DNA of 7,662 bases from Clostridiales bacterium (GTDB lineage: Bacteria; Bacillota; Clostridia; Christensenellales; CAG-138). A model generated the notes under the pieces. That model saw nothing but the letters and a program-made list of their open reading frames with translations. It ran no database searches and was not told the origin of the DNA. The translations under genes were made by a program, and so were the position numbers. The DNA lies in contig WRCT01000084.1 in assembly GCA_009783775.1 (NCBI GenBank), positions 1 to 7,662 on the forward strand, written 5' to 3'. Below are positions 5,321 to 7,662 of the stretch, piece by piece (positions within the stretch are counted from its first letter, which is position 1; each line of letters starts with the position of its first letter).

Positions 5321-5608
5321 ATGACCACTCATACAGTCCCCGCACAAAATACACTTCGGTACTATGCCCTGTGCCTGCATTACCGTGAGCTTGGTTTTCA
5401 AAAAGAATATGTGAATCAGACCACAAAGCAAGAGTTGGATGAGTCTGTACATGAGGTGGAAAAGATGTTGGAGCAATTGGCATTGAAGAAGGATGCGCAA
5501 GATAAATTGGAGGAGCGCATATGGAATCTGGCAGGCGCTTACCGTCAGCAGGGGTTGGAGGATGGGATTCAATCGGGAATAAAGCTGATGACGAATGTAT
5601 TTGTGTGA
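5321..5608 (+). CDS. Small helical protein of unknown function, possibly DUF6809-like
   Basis: The 95-residue soluble protein is mostly charged helix. Residues about 33-70 (KQELDESVHEVEKMLEQLAL onward) look like a coiled coil. The C-terminal AYRQQGLEDGIQSGIKLMTNVF resembles the GF-x-x-G-x-x-LM ending I associate with DUF6809 proteins of Clostridia; this is a recollection and not a firm call. The ATG follows AAAGGAG at a rather long 12-base distance. It is the only plus-strand gene of the central islet, transcribed from the operator-controlled promoter at 5166. Codon use is more AT-rich than in the flanking operons. It ends only seven bases from the stop of the opposing phosphoesterase gene, with no clear terminator between. 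Confidence 0.75.
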   Translation: MTTHTVPAQNTLRYYALCLHYRELGFQKEYVNQTTKQELDESVHEVEKMLEQLALKKDAQDKLEERIWNLAGAYRQQGLEDGIQSGIKLMTNVFV

Positions 5609-5615
5609 TAGGGTC

Positions 5616-6347
5616 TTAAGAAGTGCCCGCTAATGTCACGCAGACCAGCTCGGGGCGGTTGCAAACGCGGGGGAGCTTGCCGTCGCCCAGGCCCGCGCTG
5701 GCGATCATGGTGGTTTGGCCCCTGGTGTAGACACCTTTCGTATATCGGGGGAAAGGGCCCTGCTGCGGGGCATAGAGCGCAAGACCGAAGGGCCGCGCCT
5801 GCCCGCCGTGTGCGTGTCCGGACAGGACCAGGTCCGCGCCTGCCGCAGCGTACATTTTGAATGCCTCCACCCTGTGTGAGAGCACAACATTGAGCCGGTC
5901 GGGGCGGATCAGGTCGTTGAGCGTTTGCAGATCGGCTCTTTCCTTAAGGCCGATCAGGCGAAAACCCTGCAACGAAACGGCCTCGTCCTCGAGAACGTGC
6001 ACGCCGATTTCCCGCATTTGGCGTATCAGGCGCGGATAATCGGCCAGCGTGGTCTCATGATTGCCTTGCACAAAATATACGGGTGCGAGGGTCACGGCTT
6101 GGTGCAGCAGGGAAAAGGCGGGGGCAATGACATCGGGGCGGTGGCGGTCGAAGAGATCGCCGGTGATTGCGATCAGCTGCGGGTTGAGCGTTCGAATCGC
6201 GGCAATGATTTCACTGCCATAGGCCGCATTGTGAAAATCGGAGACCTGGACCATGCGATAGCCATTGAGGCCGGAGTGGATTTTCGCATTGCGGTAGGTG
6301 TAATGCGTGACGTCAAAAACTTGCTTTAGTTTAGAATGAATCGCCAT
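5616..6347 (-). CDS. Calcineurin-like metallophosphoesterase (YkuE-like)
   Basis: This 243-residue two-metal phosphoesterase has all motifs of the superfamily: DFH (D37, H39), GDLFD (63-67), GNHE (95-98), SH (H158) and GHAHGGQ (177-183). The C-terminal PRYTKGVYTRG, ASAGLGDGKLP and NRPELVCVTL blocks resemble the YkuE/YaeI type. Unlike many members it has no N-terminal membrane anchor, so it is probably cytoplasmic. The substrate cannot be told from the sequence; phosphoesters of nucleotides, lipids or proteins are all possible. The ATG start is preceded by GGGAGA and lies 22 bases inside the 3' end of the glycosylase gene, so the two are co-translated. It is the last gene of the repair operon. 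Confidence 0.9.
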   Translation of the reverse strand: MAIHSKLKQVFDVTHYTYRNAKIHSGLNGYRMVQVSDFHNAAYGSEIIAAIRTLNPQLIAITGDLFDRHRPDVIAPAFSLLHQAVTLAPVYFVQGNHETTLADYPRLIRQMREIGVHVLEDEAVSLQGFRLIGLKERADLQTLNDLIRPDRLNVVLSHRVEAFKMYAAAGADLVLSGHAHGGQARPFGLALYAPQQGPFPRYTKGVYTRGQTTMIASAGLGDGKLPRVCNRPELVCVTLAGTS

Positions 6348-6826
6348 AGTTTCTCCCGATCCTCCTTTGCCGCGTAATCAATGCCCACGCGGGTTGCCGC
6401 GCGTATCTGCCCCGTCCAACCGTCGGACGCGAGACACAGGTCGGGCGTTTGGGTGATGTCCAGCCCGTTGTAGCGGCGGTTTATGCCGAGCGCTTTGGTT
6501 AGTTTGCCCGGGCCGGTCTGCCCCTCGCAGGCGCGGATCAGCACCGCTTGGGGCTGCCCCGCCTCCCCCGTCACCACGTTGAAGAGTTCATGGATCCCAT
6601 AGCAGAGGTAGACATAGATCGTGCCGCCGCGTTGATAGAGCGTTTCGGTGCGGGCGGTTCTGCCCCGACTGGCATGGCAGGCGGTGTCTTCCTCTCCGCG
6701 ATAGGCCTCGGTCTCGGTGATACGCAGAACCTTGCCGCCGCAGCACAGCAGCTTGCCCACCAAATCGGGCGCGACTTCCAGCACATCGCGTTTGAAAAAC
6801 GCTTGGTCCAGTCTTACGGGTTCCAT
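6326..6826 (-). CDS. DNA-3-methyladenine glycosylase, AAG/MPG family
   Basis: The enzyme removes alkylated purines such as 3-methyladenine (and often hypoxanthine) from DNA to start base-excision repair. Family blocks are clear: RDVLEVAPDLVGKLL, TETEAYRGEEDTACHA (with the general-base Glu and the intercalating-region Tyr), GRTARTETLYQRGGTIYVYL, YGIHELFNVVT, AVLIRA, GPGKLTKALGI and VGIDYA followed by LWRF. At 166 residues it is shorter than the usual 190-200: the stretch that normally separates the VLIRA arginine block from GPGKL is reduced to CEGQT. The ATG overlaps the upstream alkyltransferase-like gene by 13 bases, and the 3' end overlaps the phosphoesterase by 22. The catalytic residues are present, so it is probably active. 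Confidence 0.93.
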   Translation of the reverse strand: MEPVRLDQAFFKRDVLEVAPDLVGKLLCCGGKVLRITETEAYRGEEDTACHASRGRTARTETLYQRGGTIYVYLCYGIHELFNVVTGEAGQPQAVLIRACEGQTGPGKLTKALGINRRYNGLDITQTPDLCLASDGWTGQIRAATRVGIDYAAKEDREKLWRFILN

Positions 6827-7116
6827 TGGTATTTTTCCAGCGGCACGCGGCCGTCGGCGAATACAATGCCCTCGGCCTCCAGCAACCCGATCTGGCGGTT
6901 GATTCCGCCAAAGGCAAAGGCAGTCGAGGGATCGCCGAAACGGTTGACCACCCGATGGCAGGGGATGACCCCCGGCTCCGGATTGACGTGTAAGGCAAAA
7001 CCGACCATCTGCGCCTGGCGCGGACGGCCCAACAGGCGGGCGATCTGGCCGTAGGTCGCCACCTTGCCGGCGGGAATGATTTTTACAATTTCATAGACCT
7101 GCTCAAATGCGTTCAT
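6814..7116 (-). CDS. Single-domain O6-alkylguanine-DNA alkyltransferase-like (MGMT/ATL family) protein
   Basis: The 100-residue protein is only the C-terminal DNA-binding domain of O6-methylguanine methyltransferase: GKVATYGQIARLLGRP (17-32), VIPCHRVVNRFG (50-61) and QIGLLEAEGI (75-84). The acceptor cysteine of PCHRV (C53) is kept, whereas classical alkyltransferase-like (ATL) proteins usually have Trp there. By contrast, the residue aligned with the arginine finger, normally Arg in A-R-x-V-G, is Gln36 in AQMVG. The N-terminal domain of full Ogt/MGMT is missing. It may repair or flag O6-alkylguanine for other pathways; activity cannot be decided from sequence. The ATG has AGAGGA seven bases upstream and overlaps the preceding stop as ATGA. 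Confidence 0.93.
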   Translation of the reverse strand: MNAFEQVYEIVKIIPAGKVATYGQIARLLGRPRQAQMVGFALHVNPEPGVIPCHRVVNRFGDPSTAFAFGGINRQIGLLEAEGIVFADGRVPLEKYQWNP

Positions 7117-7661
7117 AATGTCGTCCTCTGAAATAAGTTGTTGTAGGGGGCCAGCACTTCGCCGACCGGCAGTTCCAGCATATAGCCCTGCCGGATGGCC
7201 TCGGTCAGCGCAAGGAATTCTTCAGCATTTAGGGTGGTTTCCACCTCTTCACCCCGGTGGGAAAAGCGAATTTCGCAGGCCTCGGGGGTTAAAAAAAACG
7301 CTCCGTTTTCCTCCCTGTACCTGCCCCGCAGCAGGAGCGAGACCTGCGCCAAGTCCTCTTCCGTTTCAAAGAAGAAGATATGCGCGGAGTAGACGTTCTT
7401 GCCTACACTTGTCCGGCATTGCAGGAAACTCACCCCGTTGTAATGCGAGACCTGCACACTGAGTATGCCGCCCTTTCTTGAATAGGCGAACCATGACTTG
7501 CCCTCGAAGGCAGGAATGCGCACGTCCAAATGGAAATTCTCCTTCGCCCTGGTGAAATACTCGACGGTCAGTTTCTGTTCCATATGCAGCGCGTGCTGCA
7601 CATAACCGTAAAGACTTTCCACGGGGACGGCGCGGAGGTTGGATTTTAAGCCGCCGCGCGC
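7113..7661 (-). CDS. Unrecognised protein, 5' end outside the window
   Basis: The readable part has about 182 residues. An internal GTG (7620-7622) could be taken as start, but it has no ribosome binding site (CGCGCCGTCCCC precedes it). The same frame stays open to the right edge as ARGGLKSNLRAVP, with the same G/C-rich third positions, so the gene almost certainly continues beyond the window. The sequence alternates short beta-like strands (FHLDVRIPAF, WFAYSRKGGILSVQVSHY, VYSAHIFFFETEEDLAQVSL) and has no membrane segment, signal or motif that I know. It lies first among the visible genes of the alkylation-repair operon. Its last codons (QRTTL, stop) contain the AGAGGA ribosome binding site of the next gene, and the stop overlaps that gene's ATG, so expression is tied to repair. 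Function unknown. Confidence 0.75.
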   Translation of the reverse strand, partial: ARGGLKSNLRAVPVESLYGYVQHALHMEQKLTVEYFTRAKENFHLDVRIPAFEGKSWFAYSRKGGILSVQVSHYNGVSFLQCRTSVGKNVYSAHIFFFETEEDLAQVSLLLRGRYREENGAFFLTPEACEIRFSHRGEEVETTLNAEEFLALTEAIRQGYMLELPVGEVLAPYNNLFQRTTL

Positions 7662-7662
7662 G

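Noticed and set aside
5276..5572. 98-residue minus-strand frame, Leu-rich and membrane-like, opposite the 95-residue gene
   Set aside because: Leu richness is what antisense reading of CAG/AAG/GAG-rich coiled-coil codons gives; the plus-strand frame has a promoter and a ribosome binding site.
7620..7622. GTG as the true start of the rightmost gene
   Set aside because: No Shine-Dalgarno sequence precedes it and the frame remains open with coding-like codons to the window edge, so the gene is treated as partial.
7623..7630. GGGGACGG resembling the core of the mnmE palindrome
   Set aside because: Only eight bases match, the TTC continuation and inverted partner are missing, and it lies in coding sequence.

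Overview
The window looks like chromosomal DNA from a GC-rich Bacillota, most likely a member of the Clostridia. The main evidence is a minus-strand operon in the order rpmH, rnpA, yidD, yidC, jag (khpB), mnmE, which is the classical Gram-positive gene order near the replication origin. YidD and Jag sit on either side of YidC. Codon third positions are strongly G/C in most genes. TTG and GTG starts are frequent, and genes are often joined by ATGA or TAATG overlaps. The species cannot be named from this sequence alone.

Layout, left to right. Positions 3-161 hold the C-terminal end of an unrecognised plus-strand gene. It converges on the minus-strand operon, and a probable bidirectional terminator (170-205) lies between them. 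Positions 206-4683 are the ribosome/membrane-biogenesis operon, transcribed leftward from an essentially consensus sigma-A promoter (4737-4765): rpmH (ribosomal protein L34, too short for ordinary ORF calling and starting at TTG), rnpA (RNase P protein), yidD, yidC (membrane insertase), jag/khpB (RNA-binding protein), mnmE (tRNA wobble-uridine modification GTPase), and a small unrecognised lipoprotein. Neither dnaA upstream of rpmH nor mnmG/rsmG downstream of mnmE is present, so the usual synteny is broken at both ends.

Positions about 4762-5608 form a small, partly AT-richer accessory islet. A Cro/CI-type repressor (minus strand) is followed, with a TAGTG stop/start overlap, by a 48-residue two-helix membrane peptide. 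Divergently, a 95-residue helical protein lies behind a good promoter whose core is interleaved with three copies of TCGCCCT in alternating orientation, which are probable operators for the repressor. This is the best candidate for an undescribed small system.

Positions 5616-7662 are a second tightly overlapping minus-strand operon: an unrecognised protein running off the right edge, a single-domain O6-alkylguanine alkyltransferase-like protein, a compact AAG-type 3-methyladenine DNA glycosylase and a calcineurin-like metallophosphoesterase. The two middle genes point to DNA alkylation repair.

The most striking single feature is a 61-bp two-lobed palindrome (998-1058) resembling a REP/palindromic mobile repeat. 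It lies inside the mnmE reading frame and contributes about 21 residues to the loop between the NKSD and SAK motifs of the GTPase domain.
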